Part shown: positions 42,602-51,999 of the stretch, in pieces
How positions within the stretch are numbered: the stretch's first letter is position 1
Layout: every line of letters starts with the position of its first letter
Assembly: GCF_005083845.1 (NCBI RefSeq)
Contig: NZ_CP034894.1
Span: forward strand, 310,001-374,000
Origin: Buchnera aphidicola (Aphis helianthi)
GTDB taxonomy: Bacteria; Pseudomonadota; Gammaproteobacteria; Enterobacterales; Enterobacteriaceae
Length of the DNA: 64,000 nucleotides
Reading direction: 5' to 3'
Made by a program: the position numbers and the translations under genes
Notes under the pieces: generated by a model
The model's database searches: none
What the model was told of the DNA's origin: nothing
Seen by the model: only the letters and a program-made list of their open reading frames with translations

Positions 42602-44077
42602 ATGATAAAAATTAATCAAGCTTGCGATTTAATTATTTTTGGAGCAAAAGGAGATTTAGCTAGAAGAAAGTTGTTACCTGCTTTATACAAATTAGAAAAA
42701 TTTAATAAAATACATTCTAATACACGTATAATTGGAGCAGGTCGTGCTAATTGGACTAAAGAAGAATATATAAAAACAGTAAAAACAGCAATTAAAAATT
42801 TTTTAAATGAAGATATTAACGAAGACATTTGGAATAAATTTAGTTTACGTTTACATTTTTTCAATATTGATGTTCATAAAGAGCTTTATTTCATAAAATT
42901 AAAAAAAATGTTAAATAAAACAAAAAATGTAATTATTTATTATTGTGCTGTACCTCCAAGTGCTTTTAATGCTATTTTTCAAGGGTTAGGAAAAGTTAAT
43001 TTAAATTTATTACCATCAAGAATAATAATAGAGAAACCGATGGGAATATGTTTAAAAACGTGTAAAAAAATTAATGATCAAATATCTAAATATTTTTTAG
43101 AATCACAAATTTTTAGAATTGATCATTATTTAGGAAAAGAATCAATATTAAATCTTTTTTCCTTACGTTTTTCTAATTCATTTTTTTTTAATAATTGGAA
43201 TAATAAAGTTATTGACCATGTTCAAATTACTGTATCTGAAGAAGTAGGTATTGAAAACAGATGGAATTATTTTGATGAAATGGGTCAAACTAGAGACATG
43301 GTCCAAAATCATCTTTTACAAATACTAACTATCATTGCAATGAATCAACCAAGAGATATTTTGCCAGAAAATATTAGAAATGAAAAAATAAAGATTTTAC
43401 GTACACTAAAAACTATTAATTCAGAAAACATCAATACTAAAACTGTAAGAGGTCAATATACATCTGGTAATATTAATGGTAAAAAAGTACCTGCATATAT
43501 AGAGGAAAATGGAGCAAATTCAACAAGCCAAACTGAAACATTTGTATGTATTAAAGTTGATCTTGAAAACGATCAATGGTTTGGTGTACCTTTTTATTTA
43601 CGAACAGGTAAAAGATTAGCACATAAATATTCCGAAATAGTAATTGTTTTTAAAAAAATGCCTATAAATTTATTTACAAAATATAATTATAATTTATCTC
43701 AAAACAAATTAATTATACGATTAGATCCTAATGAAAATATTAAAATAAATTTTTTAAAAAACTTACCAGGATTACATGAAACATATAAATTAGAAAACGA
43801 TATAATTCAATCACATTGTTCTAAAAAAACGAATGAAAATAAAATTGATGCTTATGAAAGACTTCTATTAGAAAGTATGAAAGGAGTACAATCTTTATTT
43901 GTATGTCGTGAAGAAGTAGAAGAAGCGTGGAAATGGATCGATCCAATTATAAGTGCTTGGAAACAAAGTTCAAAAAATACTCTACAATTATATACAGCAG
44001 GTACATGGGGGCCAAAAAATTCAGATAAAATAATTATGCAAGATGGAAGACATTGGAATAAATTTGATTTAAAATAA
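42602..44077 (+). CDS. zwf: Glucose-6-phosphate 1-dehydrogenase
   Basis: First enzyme of the oxidative pentose-phosphate pathway and a main NADPH source. The length of 491 aa equals E. coli Zwf. The coenzyme loop FGAKGDLARRKL (13-24), the substrate motif RIDHYLGKE (catalytic His) and DNHxx-like region QNHLLQIL are visible. AAAGAGA precedes the ATG. Pgl at 7.2 kb catalyses the next step. No HexR gene or obvious operator remains in the pykA-zwf spacer. Confidence 0.98.
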   Translation: MIKINQACDLIIFGAKGDLARRKLLPALYKLEKFNKIHSNTRIIGAGRANWTKEEYIKTVKTAIKNFLNEDINEDIWNKFSLRLHFFNIDVHKELYFIKLKKMLNKTKNVIIYYCAVPPSAFNAIFQGLGKVNLNLLPSRIIIEKPMGICLKTCKKINDQISKYFLESQIFRIDHYLGKESILNLFSLRFSNSFFFNNWNNKVIDHVQITVSEEVGIENRWNYFDEMGQTRDMVQNHLLQILTIIAMNQPRDILPENIRNEKIKILRTLKTINSENINTKTVRGQYTSGNINGKKVPAYIEENGANSTSQTETFVCIKVDLENDQWFGVPFYLRTGKRLAHKYSEIVIVFKKMPINLFTKYNYNLSQNKLIIRLDPNENIKINFLKNLPGLHETYKLENDIIQSHCSKKTNENKIDAYERLLLESMKGVQSLFVCREEVEEAWKWIDPIISAWKQSSKNTLQLYTAGTWGPKNSDKIIMQDGRHWNKFDLK

Positions 44078-44251
44078 TTACAATTAATTTATCTATCTTG
44101 ACTTGATTAAGAAAACTATGTTAGTTTAAAAATATTTTTAAATATTTGAATATAAAATTAATATTTACACTTAATTTATTTAATACAACTATTATTTTTA
44201 AATTAATTTCAAAAAATACTATTTTGCCTGAATTGAGGAAGATAATATCTT

Positions 44252-45127
44252 ATGATACGTATTATTCTTTTCTTATTAACTAACTTAGCAGTTACATCAA
44301 CATTTGCTTTAATCCTTGCTTTAACAGGAATCGATTCTGATAGTATTTATGGTATATTAATTATTTCTAGTTTATTTGGTTTTAGTGGATCTTTTGTATC
44401 ACTTCTTATATCTAAATGGATCGCATTACGTTCAGTAAAAGGTAGAATTATTAAATCTCCTGATAACCATGTAGAACAATGGCTATTTGATACTATTAGT
44501 AAACAAGCTATACAAAAGGGAATAAAAACACCACAAATAGCGATATATGATGCTGTCGATATAAATGCTTTTGCAACAGGTTTTCGACGTAATTCAGCAT
44601 TAATTGCAGTATCTTCGGGATTATTAGAAAAAATGACTCGAAGTGAAGCTGAAGCTGTTATTGGGCATGAAATTAGTCATATTTATAATGGTGATATGAT
44701 TACAATGAGTTTAATACAAGGTGTAGTAAATACCTTTGTTATTTTTATCTCTCGTATTGTTTCACAAATATTAAATAGTGTATTATCAAACAATGATGAA
44801 AATAATGAAAATGAAAAACATTCATTTGTCTTCTTTGTAATTTCAACAATATTAGACATAATATTTGGTATGCTTGCAAGCATTGTGACTATGTGGTTTT
44901 CTAGACATCGAGAATTTTATGCGGATGCTGGTTCTGCAAAATTAGTAGGTCGAGAAAAAATGATTTCTGCATTAAATAAATTAAAATCAAGCCATGAACC
45001 ACAGGAATCTGATAGTATTATTGCGTTGTGTATTAATGGTAAATCTAAATCAGTTGTAAAATTATTTGCATCTCATCCTTCTATAGATAAAAGAATACAA
45101 GCTTTAAATAACGAAAAATACATGTAA
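44252..45127 (+). CDS. htpX: Membrane protease HtpX
   Basis: Zinc metalloprotease of the inner membrane involved in quality control of membrane proteins, 291 aa (E. coli 293). Two N-terminal membrane segments (about 4-25 and 33-54), the HEISH zinc motif (H139, E140, H143), two more hydrophobic segments (about 157-178 and 193-213) and the third ligand region [17 protein letters not shown] are visible. GAGGAAG lies about 12 bases before the ATG. A strong hairpin follows. I see no clear heat-shock promoter upstream. Confidence 0.97.
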   Translation: MIRIILFLLTNLAVTSTFALILALTGIDSDSIYGILIISSLFGFSGSFVSLLISKWIALRSVKGRIIKSPDNHVEQWLFDTISKQAIQKGIKTPQIAIYDAVDINAFATGFRRNSALIAVSSGLLEKMTRSEAEAVIGHEISHIYNGDMITMSLIQGVVNTFVIFISRIVSQILNSVLSNNDENNENEKHSFVFFVISTILDIIFGMLASIVTMWFSRHREFYADAGSAKLVGREKMISALNKLKSSHEPQESDSIIALCINGKSKSVVKLFASHPSIDKRIQALNNEKYM

Positions 45128-45145
45128 AATAAATCCCATAAAAAC

Positions 45146-45176
45146 TTCTCTTAGTAGAAATAGTCTATTAAGAGAA
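45146..45176 (+). terminator. Terminator after htpX
   Basis: A 13-bp stem TTCTCTTAGTAGA/TCTATTAAGAGAA (one G-T pair) with a 5-nt loop, 18 bp after the htpX stop. The following bases are ATATTAAATAAAAATTTAT, so the U-tract is weak, but stem and position fit a transcript end that insulates cspC. Confidence 0.65.
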
Positions 45177-45215
45177 ATATTAAATAAAAATTTATCTTTA
45201 TTAATTTTTTTAAGC

Positions 45216-45244
45216 TTGTTTTTTTTTATAAAAACGTTTATAAT
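45216..45244 (+). promoter_or_regulatory. Sigma-70 promoter for cspC
   Basis: -35 TTGTTT (45216-45221) and a consensus -10 TATAAT (45239-45244) are 17 bp apart. Transcription would begin near 45251 and leave a leader of about 180 nt before the cspC ATG, resembling the long leaders of cspA-type cold-shock mRNAs. Confidence 0.55.
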
Positions 45245-45287
45245 CATTAAGAAAAAATATAGTTGAAAAAAGCAACAATTCTGTTTA

Positions 45288-45372
45288 TGCATGGCATTTT
45301 AAAATTAAAAAATTTTAGAGTAGAAGACGTTAAAAAATTTTCTTGAAAAATCTTAAATTCATGCCTCATGCA
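45288..45372 (+). promoter_or_regulatory. Long-range inverted repeat in the cspC leader
   Basis: TGCATGGCAT (45288-45297) is complementary to ATGCC-TC-ATGCA (45361-45372) apart from a 2-nt bulge. The arms enclose 63 nt of A/T-rich leader. They are GC-richer than their surroundings, and the right arm ends about 57 nt before the cspC ATG. By analogy with cspA-type leaders it could give temperature-responsive folding; this is inference. Confidence 0.5.
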
Positions 45373-45429
45373 GTAATGTTTCTAATTTCTTAAAATAATC
45401 AAAAAATTCATAATTTTAAAGGAAAAAAA

Positions 45430-45639
45430 ATGAGTAAGATTAAAGGTCAAGTGAAGTGGTTTAACGAATCTAAAGGTTTTGGTTTTATTACGCCATCAAA
45501 TGGAAGTAAAGATGTTTTTGTGCATTTTTCATCTATTCAAGGAAATGGTTTTAAAACATTATCTGAAGGACAAAACGTTGAGTTTGAAATTCAAGACGGA
45601 CAAAAGGGTCCATCCGCAATCAATGTATGTTCTATATAA
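45430..45639 (+). CDS. cspC: Cold-shock-family RNA chaperone CspC
   Basis: Single cold-shock (OB-fold) domain, 69 aa, the same as E. coli CspC and nearly identical in sequence: [18 protein letters not shown] holds RNP1 (KGFGFI) and [17 protein letters not shown] holds RNP2 (VFVHF). AAAGGAAA precedes the ATG. In E. coli CspC is constitutive and acts as RNA chaperone and antiterminator. It sits between htpX and yoaE; yobF, its E. coli partner gene, is absent. Strong terminator follows. Confidence 0.97.
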   Translation: MSKIKGQVKWFNESKGFGFITPSNGSKDVFVHFSSIQGNGFKTLSEGQNVEFEIQDGQKGPSAINVCSI

Positions 45640-45663
45640 AAAATAGATAAAATATTTTAGAAA

Positions 45664-45698
45664 AAGACCTCTGTTAAAAATCAGAGGGCTTATTTTTT
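45664..45698 (+). terminator. Terminator after cspC
   Basis: AAG-CCTCTG pairs with CAGAGG-CTT across one A/G mismatch, loop of 8 nt, followed by ATTTTTT. It begins 25 bp after the cspC stop and is among the strongest terminators in the window. Confidence 0.88.
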
Positions 45699-45925
45699 AA
45701 AATAAATTTTTATAATATCAAAAATTATCAAATAATCCATAAAATATATTTCATTACATAATATTTTAACTTCACAGATAAATTCTCTCAAAATCTGTTC
45801 ATTCAAACATATGATCTAGCTATATCTAAATTATTTTTTAAACTTCTCGAAAAATAAAATATATAATATTATTATAGATAAATTAAACACTATGCTGTCC
45901 TATTTTTTTTTACGGAGTTTTTCTG

Positions 45926-47479
45926 ATGGATTTTTTTTTAGAACCGTCAACTTGGGCCGGCTTATTAACACTAGTTGTTTTAGAAGTAGTTCTAGGAATT
46001 GATAATTTAATATTTGTAGCAATCTTATCAGAAAAATTACCTCCTAATCAAAGAGATAAAGCAAGATTGATTGGGTTGGGATTTGCATTAATAATGCGAT
46101 TAGGATTATTATCATTAATATCTTGGATTGTAACTTTAACAACTCCTATCATTAACAATAGATTTTTTGTTTTATCAGTACGTGATTTAATTTTACTTAT
46201 AGGTGGTTTATTTCTATTATTTAAAGCTACAATTGAACTTCATGAAAGATTAGAAAATGAAGATCATGAAAATTCAGAAAATAAAAACTATGCTAGTTTT
46301 TGGGCTGTAGTTATTCAAATTGTTATATTAGATGCTGTTTTTTCATTAGATGCCATCATTACTGCAGTAGGTATGGTGAATCAGTTATTAATTATGATGA
46401 TTGCAGTTGTATTAGCTGCAATACTTATGTTATTAGCTTCAAAAGCATTGACTAATTTTATCAATTTACATCAAACTGTTGTAGTTTTATGTCTTAGTTT
46501 CTTATTAATGATTGGTTTTAGTTTAGTAGCAGAAGCTTTAAAATTTTATATTCCAAAAGGATATTTATATACAGCTATAGCGTTTTCAATTTTAATTGAA
46601 ATATTTAATCAAATAGCTCGACATAATTTTATGAAAAATCAATCTAGAAAACCTATGAGACAAAGAGCTGCTGAAGCAATTTTGCGGCTAATGGTAAGAG
46701 AAAAAAATAAACAAACAAGTACAAAAAAAATACAAAAAAATAATAGTGAAAAAATATCTATTAGTCCTTCATTAGAAACAGAAACGTTTAAAGATGAAGA
46801 AAAATACATGATTAATGGAGTTCTCACATTAGCAGGTCGATCAATTAAAAGTATTATGACACCAAGAAGTAATATATCTTGGGTCAATACAGAAAAAAAT
46901 ACTAATGAAATTCGTACTCAGTTATTAGATACACCTCATAGTTTATTTCCAGTTTGTAAAGGTGAATTAGATGAAATTATTGGTATTGTACGCGCAAAAG
47001 AACTATTAGTTGCCATTGAAAACAATATAGATGTTTATAACTTTGCTGCTCAAATACCACCTATTATTATACCTGATACTCTTGACCCAATAAATCTTTT
47101 AGGTGTTTTACGTCGTGCTCAGGGGAGTTTTGTAATTGTCAGCAATGAATTCGGTGTAGTTCAGGGATTAATTACCCCATTAGATGTGTTAGAAGCTATA
47201 GCTGGAGAGTTTCCAGATGCCGATGAAACACCAGATATTATAAAAGAAAAAAACAGCTGGTTGGTAAAGGGAGAAACAGATTTACATTCATTACAACACT
47301 TACTCAATACAAAAGAACTTATCAAAGAAGATGACTGTGCTTCATTAGGTGGATTACTTATAGCTCAGAATGGTCAGTTACCCATTCCAGGAGAAGTGAT
47401 TAATATTCACTCATTTTCTTTTCATATTGTTAAAGCAACAGAATACCGTATTGATTTAGTCCGAATTATTAAAAATTAA
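45926..47479 (+). CDS. yoaE: TerC-family membrane protein with CBS and CorC domains (YoaE)
   Basis: Inner-membrane protein, 517 aa (E. coli YoaE 518). The N-terminal TerC domain (about 1-235) has seven hydrophobic helices with the family's acidic motifs EVVLGIDNL and [17 protein letters not shown] linker leads to a CBS pair (about 295-420, [33 protein letters not shown]) and a CorC/HlyC transporter-associated domain at the C-terminus. TerC proteins are implicated in metal ion efflux (Mn2+ for some), but the substrate here is unknown. TACGGAG is a good ribosome-binding site. Confidence 0.93.
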   Translation: MDFFLEPSTWAGLLTLVVLEVVLGIDNLIFVAILSEKLPPNQRDKARLIGLGFALIMRLGLLSLISWIVTLTTPIINNRFFVLSVRDLILLIGGLFLLFKATIELHERLENEDHENSENKNYASFWAVVIQIVILDAVFSLDAIITAVGMVNQLLIMMIAVVLAAILMLLASKALTNFINLHQTVVVLCLSFLLMIGFSLVAEALKFYIPKGYLYTAIAFSILIEIFNQIARHNFMKNQSRKPMRQRAAEAILRLMVREKNKQTSTKKIQKNNSEKISISPSLETETFKDEEKYMINGVLTLAGRSIKSIMTPRSNISWVNTEKNTNEIRTQLLDTPHSLFPVCKGELDEIIGIVRAKELLVAIENNIDVYNFAAQIPPIIIPDTLDPINLLGVLRRAQGSFVIVSNEFGVVQGLITPLDVLEAIAGEFPDADETPDIIKEKNSWLVKGETDLHSLQHLLNTKELIKEDDCASLGGLLIAQNGQLPIPGEVINIHSFSFHIVKATEYRIDLVRIIKN

Positions 47480-47571
47480 AATACTAATTAAATTAAAAAC
47501 AAAATAATTATAATATTTAAAGATTAAACTATATCTTATAAAATAAATAGATTTAAAATATTGAGAAAAGT

Positions 47572-48243
47572 ATGTCTAATATAATTTTAGCAATTGATAC
47601 TTCAATTAATTATTGCTCAGTAGCTATATACAAGAAACAAAAAATATATGCATTATCAGATAACTGTAATCAAGAGCATACTATCAAAATATTACCAATG
47701 ATTCAAAAAACACTATTACTTGCAAATATAAAACTTAAAGAAGTAAATTACATAGCTTTTTCGAAAGGACCAGGTAATTTTACTGGCATCCGAATTGCTA
47801 CAGGCATTGCACAAAGTTTAGCTATAAGTTTAAAAGTACCTATTTTAGGGATTTCAACGTTAGCTATTATGGCTGAAAAAGCATGGCGAAAATATCATCA
47901 AACAAAAATACTAGTTATAATGTATGCTAAAACTGAGAAGGTATATTGGGCTAAATATATTAAAAATAATACATTATTATGGACAGGAGAAAAAACAGAG
48001 TCTTTACTTAATTTTAATGAACTTAAAGAAAAAATAAAAAATTTGAAAAAAGATAATTGGTCATTTTTTGGAAGTGGATTTGAAAAAGTTAATTGCATAA
48101 AATTTTTGAATTTTAAAAAAATGAGAATCATATTTCCTCATGCAAAAGATATAATCCCATTTTCTTTATATAATATAAAAAATAGAAATTTTTTACATGC
48201 TACTGAAGTAACTCCTAATTATTTAAATAATTTTTTAAAATAA
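47572..48243 (+). CDS. tsaB: tRNA threonylcarbamoyladenosine biosynthesis protein TsaB
   Basis: Non-catalytic partner of TsaD in making t6A37 on ANN-decoding tRNAs; 223 aa (E. coli TsaB/YeaZ 231). The ASKHA fold is seen in ILAIDTSINYCSVAIY (4-19), NCNQEHTIKILPMI and AFSKGPGNFTGIRIATGIAQ (about 63-82). It is downstream of yoaE in the same order as in E. coli (yoaE...yeaZ region) and is followed by a perfect bidirectional hairpin. Confidence 0.94.
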   Translation: MSNIILAIDTSINYCSVAIYKKQKIYALSDNCNQEHTIKILPMIQKTLLLANIKLKEVNYIAFSKGPGNFTGIRIATGIAQSLAISLKVPILGISTLAIMAEKAWRKYHQTKILVIMYAKTEKVYWAKYIKNNTLLWTGEKTESLLNFNELKEKIKNLKKDNWSFFGSGFEKVNCIKFLNFKKMRIIFPHAKDIIPFSLYNIKNRNFLHATEVTPNYLNNFLK

Positions 48244-48259
48244 ATATTTAAACGTAAAT

Positions 48260-48296
48260 ATCAATACTGAAATACTAAAGATACTTCAGTATTGAT
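48260..48296. terminator. Bidirectional terminator between tsaB and minE
   Basis: Perfect 12-bp stem ATCAATACTGAA/TTCAGTATTGAT with a 13-nt loop between convergent tsaB and minE. It is followed by TTCAATATTATT on the plus strand and by ATTTACGTTTAAAT on the minus strand. Confidence 0.75.
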
Positions 48297-48371
48297 TTCA
48301 ATATTATTCTATATAATATATATATTAAATTTGATAAATGATTTTAATACTTATTTAATTGTTTTAAATTA

Positions 48372-48623
48372 TTAATCTGGCAAAACAACATTTAGCTCTA
48401 ATATAGAAATTTCTTCATTCCTTTGTTCTAATTGTATTGTCACCATATTAGGATCTATATTTACATATTTACAAATTACCGAAAGTATTTCACGTTTTAA
48501 TTGTGGAAAGTAATCTGGTTCATTTTGAAATTTTCTTCGTTCTGCGACAATAATTTGTAATCTTTCTTTAGCTACATGAGCAGTATTTTTGTTCCGGGAT
48601 AAAAAAAAATCTAATAAAGCCAT
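48372..48623 (-). CDS. minE: Cell-division topological factor MinE
   Basis: Stimulates MinD ATPase and drives pole-to-pole oscillation that keeps the Z-ring at mid-cell. The 83 aa (E. coli 88) include the membrane-targeting N-terminus [10 protein letters not shown] and the anti-MinCD helix [18 protein letters not shown] (about 14-31), then the topological-specificity domain. It follows minD by 2 bp, the usual minCDE order. Secure call. Confidence 0.96.
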   Translation of the reverse strand: MALLDFFLSRNKNTAHVAKERLQIIVAERRKFQNEPDYFPQLKREILSVICKYVNIDPNMVTIQLEQRNEEISILELNVVLPD

Positions 48624-48625
48624 GT

Positions 48626-49438
48626 CTATCTCCCGAATAAACGTCGTAAAAAACTTTTTTTTTCTTCTTCAATAAATCGAAATTTATGATTTTCACCTAA
48701 CAAGCGATGTACTGTATCAAAATAAGCATGTCCTGCATTTGAAGTATCATCTAAAATAACAGATTCTCCTTGATTTGATGCTCGTAACACAGAAGTATCT
48801 TCAGGAATTACACCAATAATTGGTATTCGAAGTATTTCTAAAACATCATTCATACTTAACATCTCACCATTTTTAACACGTGTAGGATTATAACGTGTTA
48901 ATAAAAGGTACTCTTTAATAGGAGTATTATTCTGTTCAGATCTTTTTGATTTAGATGATATAATTCCTAATATTCGATCGGAATCTCGAACTGAAGAAAC
49001 TTCTGGATTTGTAGTAATAATAGCTTCATCTGCAAAATATAATGATAAAATAGCTCCTTTCTCGATTCCTGCAGGTGAATCGCAAATAATAAAATCAAAA
49101 CCCATGTTAATTAACTCATTTAAAACTTTTTCTACTCCTAAATATGTAAGAGCCTCTTTATCTCGAGTTTGAGATGCTGGTAAAATAAATAAATTTTTAG
49201 TTTTTTTATCTTTAATTAAAGCTTGATTGATTTTTGCTTCACCTTGAATTACGTTAACAAAATCATATACTACTCTACGTTCGCACCCCATAATTAAATC
49301 TAAATTTCTTAAACCTATATCAAAATCTATAACAACAGTTTTTTTTCCTTTTTTTGCCAAACCAGTTGCAATAGCAGCACTTGAAGTAGTTTTACCTACA
49401 CCTCCTTTCCCTGAAGTAACTACAATAATCCGTGTCAT
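48626..49438 (-). CDS. minD: Septum-site determining ATPase MinD
   Basis: Deviant Walker-A ATPase that binds the membrane with ATP and recruits MinC; 270 aa, as in E. coli. The motif [10 protein letters not shown] (9-18) has both signature lysines (K11 and K16), [14 protein letters not shown] holds the switch I region, and the C-terminal amphipathic membrane anchor FLRRLFGR is intact. It lies between minC and minE. Secure call. Confidence 0.98.
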   Translation of the reverse strand: MTRIIVVTSGKGGVGKTTSSAAIATGLAKKGKKTVVIDFDIGLRNLDLIMGCERRVVYDFVNVIQGEAKINQALIKDKKTKNLFILPASQTRDKEALTYLGVEKVLNELINMGFDFIICDSPAGIEKGAILSLYFADEAIITTNPEVSSVRDSDRILGIISSKSKRSEQNNTPIKEYLLLTRYNPTRVKNGEMLSMNDVLEILRIPIIGVIPEDTSVLRASNQGESVILDDTSNAGHAYFDTVHRLLGENHKFRFIEEEKKSFLRRLFGR

Positions 49439-49461
49439 ATAAAAAGTTCCTAAAAATACAC

Positions 49462-50214
49462 TTAACTAAGAGAATTTATAGTTAAAACTTTATCATTTAA
49501 ATAAATTTGAGCTGATTTTCCAATAAACTTTAATGGTATTTGATCTGATAACCAATATTCACCAGATATTGATAATAGTTCTGCAAACAATGCTGTACAA
49601 AATATATTACTTGTAACATCTCCGTTAGCACCTGCAAGTACTCGTCCTCGAACTGATCCGTAAATATGAATATTTCCATCAGCAACTAATTCTGCTCCAG
49701 CACTTACATTATTTGTTACTATTAAATCAGAATATTTAGCATATATTTTTTGACCTGAACGAACAGGTGTTTTTATAATATGAGTTTTTTCTGTTTTTTT
49801 AGTTGTTTTTTTATTAATTATATTTTCAAAATTATGTGTTCTATAAAAAAAACTAACATTTTGTTCTATATTTTGTTCTATATTTTGTTCTATATTTTCT
49901 ATTTTTTTACCTTCTAATAAAATAGGCAATCCTGAATCAATGATAATTTTTTTAAGATAGTTATCTTTACACCCAGTTACACCTACAATAAAAAAACTAT
50001 GTGAAATAATAACTTCTTGTATTTTTCTCCAATTTATTTGATTTAATGATAAATTTGAAACATTAAGAATAATAGGTGCATTTTTAAAAAATTGAGGATA
50101 TTCTTGAATTTTTTTATATAATGATTTATTAATTAAATCTATATTATTACTTTTTATGTACAATACTAATAATGTAAAATTACTACCTTTTATTTCAATA
50201 GACGTTTTTTGCAT
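49462..50214 (-). CDS. minC: Septum inhibitor MinC
   Basis: FtsZ-polymerisation inhibitor. The 250-aa protein is longer than E. coli MinC (231). The N-terminal FtsZ-binding domain (1-105) is diverged. The C-terminal beta-helix (about 150-250; TPVRSGQKIYAKYSDLIVTNNVSAGAELVADGNIHIYG) that binds MinD is well conserved. The extra length is in the interdomain linker, which contains IEQN three times in a row from a 12-bp tandem DNA repeat. It heads the minCDE operon. Confidence 0.95.
   Translation of the reverse strand: MQKTSIEIKGSNFTLLVLYIKSNNIDLINKSLYKKIQEYPQFFKNAPIILNVSNLSLNQINWRKIQEVIISHSFFIVGVTGCKDNYLKKIIIDSGLPILLEGKKIENIEQNIEQNIEQNVSFFYRTHNFENIINKKTTKKTEKTHIIKTPVRSGQKIYAKYSDLIVTNNVSAGAELVADGNIHIYGSVRGRVLAGANGDVTSNIFCTALFAELLSISGEYWLSDQIPLKFIGKSAQIYLNDKVLTINSLS
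49861..49896 (-). repeat. Three 12-bp tandem repeats inside minC
   Basis: The unit TTGTTCTATATT occurs three times without interruption, encoding IEQN x3 on the minus strand in the linker between the two MinC domains. Unit length is a multiple of three, so copy-number change would alter linker length without breaking the frame. Confidence 0.9.
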
Positions 50215-50484
50215 ATATATTGCTCAATAATTTATATTTATATGCATATTAAATGTAAATGTATTATCTTTATAAAAACTAACAGTGATAAATTTAATTA
50301 AATTATAATATAAATATCATTTGATAACAATTTCTATTTTTTAAAGTTTTTAGATAATTTATAATATTTAAATACAATTAATATAATATAAGGTTGATAT
50401 AAATTTAATAATTTACAATTGACATTGCTAATTAATAACAATATTAAATATTTTAATATAAAATCCATAAGGAAAACTAAAACC

Positions 50485-51501
50485 TTGTTATTTTCTCAAA
50501 ATAGTCAACTAATATTACGTCATCAAAATATTTTTAAAAATAAAAAAATTTTTTTTTCAGGGAATATAAAAGATGAGTTACCAATACACTTATACAGTAT
50601 AAAAACGAGTATACACCTGAGTACAAATTATAACTTTGATATTAATCAAAAAAATAATCTTAATAAATTGAGTATATATTATAATTTACTTGTGTCAGAA
50701 AAAATTGTAAAAAATTATAATACACTGATTTACTATTGGCCTAAAAGTAAATCAGAAGCGATATTTCAATTATATAATTTATTATCTTGTTTTTCTATTG
50801 GAACTGAAATTTTTATTGTAGGTAAAAATTCAAGTGGAGTTAAAAGCGTAATAAAAATATTGGAAAACTGGGTTCACTTAAGTAAATTAGAAAGCGCAAA
50901 ACATTCTATTTTATTCTCAGGCATTCTTAAATGTAAAACACAATTTACATTAAAAGATTTTTTTAAAACACATATATGGGAAAATTTATATATAAAATGT
51001 TTACCAGGAGTTTTTGGTTATAAAAAAATAGATTTAGGCAGCAAACTACTTGCTTATACTTTTTCTAATAAAATTAATGGTGAAATTTTAGATATAGGAT
51101 GTGGATCAGGATTTTTATCTGCTTCTTTATTAAAAAAATCGAGAAATTCTGTTTTAACTATGATAGATAATAAAGAATCAGCAATAATATCAAGTCGAGA
51201 AACTCTCTATTCTAATCAATTAAAAGCAAAAGTTTTTTCTAGTAATATTTACTCAAATATATTTAATAAATTTGATTTCATTATATCTAATCCACCATTT
51301 CATGATGATTTACAAGTAAATTTTAATATAATAAAAAAAATTATAATTAATTCTGTAAAATACTTAAAAAAAAGAGGGGAATTAAGATTTGTTGTTAACA
51401 GCTGTTTTAATTATGATTTTATTTTAAATAAAAACTTTAAAAAATATAATATTATTGAAAAAACAAAGTTTTATAAAGTATATCAAGCTTTATTAAATTA
51501 A
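50485..51501 (+). CDS. rsmC: 16S rRNA m2G1207 methyltransferase RsmC
   Basis: SAM-dependent methyltransferase acting on G1207 in the 30S subunit. The tandem fold is seen: a degenerate N-terminal half and a catalytic C-terminal half with EILDIGCGSGFLSASLL (about 210-226) and the catalytic IISNPPFHD motif. No ATG precedes the conserved region. I place the start at TTG 50485, 11 bp after AAGGA, giving 338 aa starting MLFSQNSQLILRH (E. coli 343). An upstream in-frame TTG at 50419 would add 22 unconserved residues. The start is the uncertain part, not the identity. Confidence 0.88.
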   Translation: MLFSQNSQLILRHQNIFKNKKIFFSGNIKDELPIHLYSIKTSIHLSTNYNFDINQKNNLNKLSIYYNLLVSEKIVKNYNTLIYYWPKSKSEAIFQLYNLLSCFSIGTEIFIVGKNSSGVKSVIKILENWVHLSKLESAKHSILFSGILKCKTQFTLKDFFKTHIWENLYIKCLPGVFGYKKIDLGSKLLAYTFSNKINGEILDIGCGSGFLSASLLKKSRNSVLTMIDNKESAIISSRETLYSNQLKAKVFSSNIYSNIFNKFDFIISNPPFHDDLQVNFNIIKKIIINSVKYLKKRGELRFVVNSCFNYDFILNKNFKKYNIIEKTKFYKVYQALLN

Positions 51502-51508
51502 TTTAAGT

Positions 51509-51596
51509 TGGTACCCGGAGCGGGATTTGAACCCGCAAAGCTTTTAAAGCCGAGGGATTTTAAGTCCCTTGTGTCTACCAATTTCACCATCCGGGC
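51509..51596 (-). tRNA. leuZ: tRNA-Leu (UAA)
   Basis: Class II tRNA with 5' arm GCCCGGA pairing with TCCGGGT, long variable arm, T-loop GGTTCAAATCC and anticodon TAA in GACTTAAAATCCC. CCA is encoded. It closely resembles E. coli leuZ and lies just after tRNA-Cys, preserving part of the E. coli glyW-cysT-leuZ cluster; glyW is missing here. Confidence 0.95.
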
Positions 51597-51606
51597 CTAT
51601 TTTTAT

Positions 51607-51677
51607 AGGCGTATCCCGGAATCGAACCGGGTTATACGGATTTGCAATCCGCTACATAGCCAATCTGTCAACACGCC
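51607..51677 (-). tRNA. cysT: tRNA-Cys (GCA)
   Basis: 71-nt cloverleaf: acceptor GGCGTGT pairs with ATACGCC (one G-T), anticodon GCA in GGATTGCAAATCC, T-loop GGTTCGATTCC, discriminator U73 as in E. coli tRNA-Cys. CCA is not encoded, so CCA must be added by the nucleotidyltransferase. It is co-oriented with leuZ, 10 bp upstream of it. Confidence 0.95.
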
Positions 51678-51849
51678 TTTATTTTCTTATTATAAAAAAA
51701 AAAAAACAAAATTACAAATAAAATTTTATAAATATAAATATATTTATATAAAAAGTTCTAATAAAATAAAAAATTATCTTTACATTCATTAATATAATGT
51801 TTTAATATTACTGTAATTAATTTATATAAAATATTTAATAGAGATATAT

Positions 51850-51934
51850 GGAGAGGTGGCCGAGTGGTTTAAGGCAGCGGTCTTGAAAACCGCCGATGAG
51901 AAATCATCCGAGAGTTCGAATCTCTCTCTCTCCG
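51850..51934 (+). tRNA. serT: tRNA-Ser (UGA)
   Basis: Class II tRNA: acceptor GGAGAGG with a long variable arm (about GATGAGAAATCATC), anticodon TGA in GGTCTTGAAAACC, T-loop AGTTCGAATCTCT, discriminator G. CCA is not encoded. It is the substrate of SerS (32.8 kb). It is alone on the plus strand, divergent from cysT. Confidence 0.95.
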
Positions 51935-51999
51935 AAAAATTATTAAATATATAAGTTAATTAATAATATCTCCTCAAACAATGTGAATCAAAAAATAAT

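Noticed and set aside
44160..44251. Sigma-32 heat-shock promoter before htpX
   Set aside because: No CTTGAA...CCCCAT-like pair could be found at suitable spacing.
45298..45360. Cold-box motif in the cspC leader
   Set aside because: Only a weak partial match (AGACGTT) to the E. coli cold box is present, too little to call.
45699..45925. Manganese (yybP-ykoY) riboswitch before the TerC-family gene yoaE
   Set aside because: The conserved riboswitch core segments are not present; the leader is A/T-rich without the expected paired elements.
51508..51792. Open plus-strand frame of 94 codons
   Set aside because: It runs antisense through tRNA-Leu and tRNA-Cys and resembles no protein; it is an artefact of tRNA sequence.
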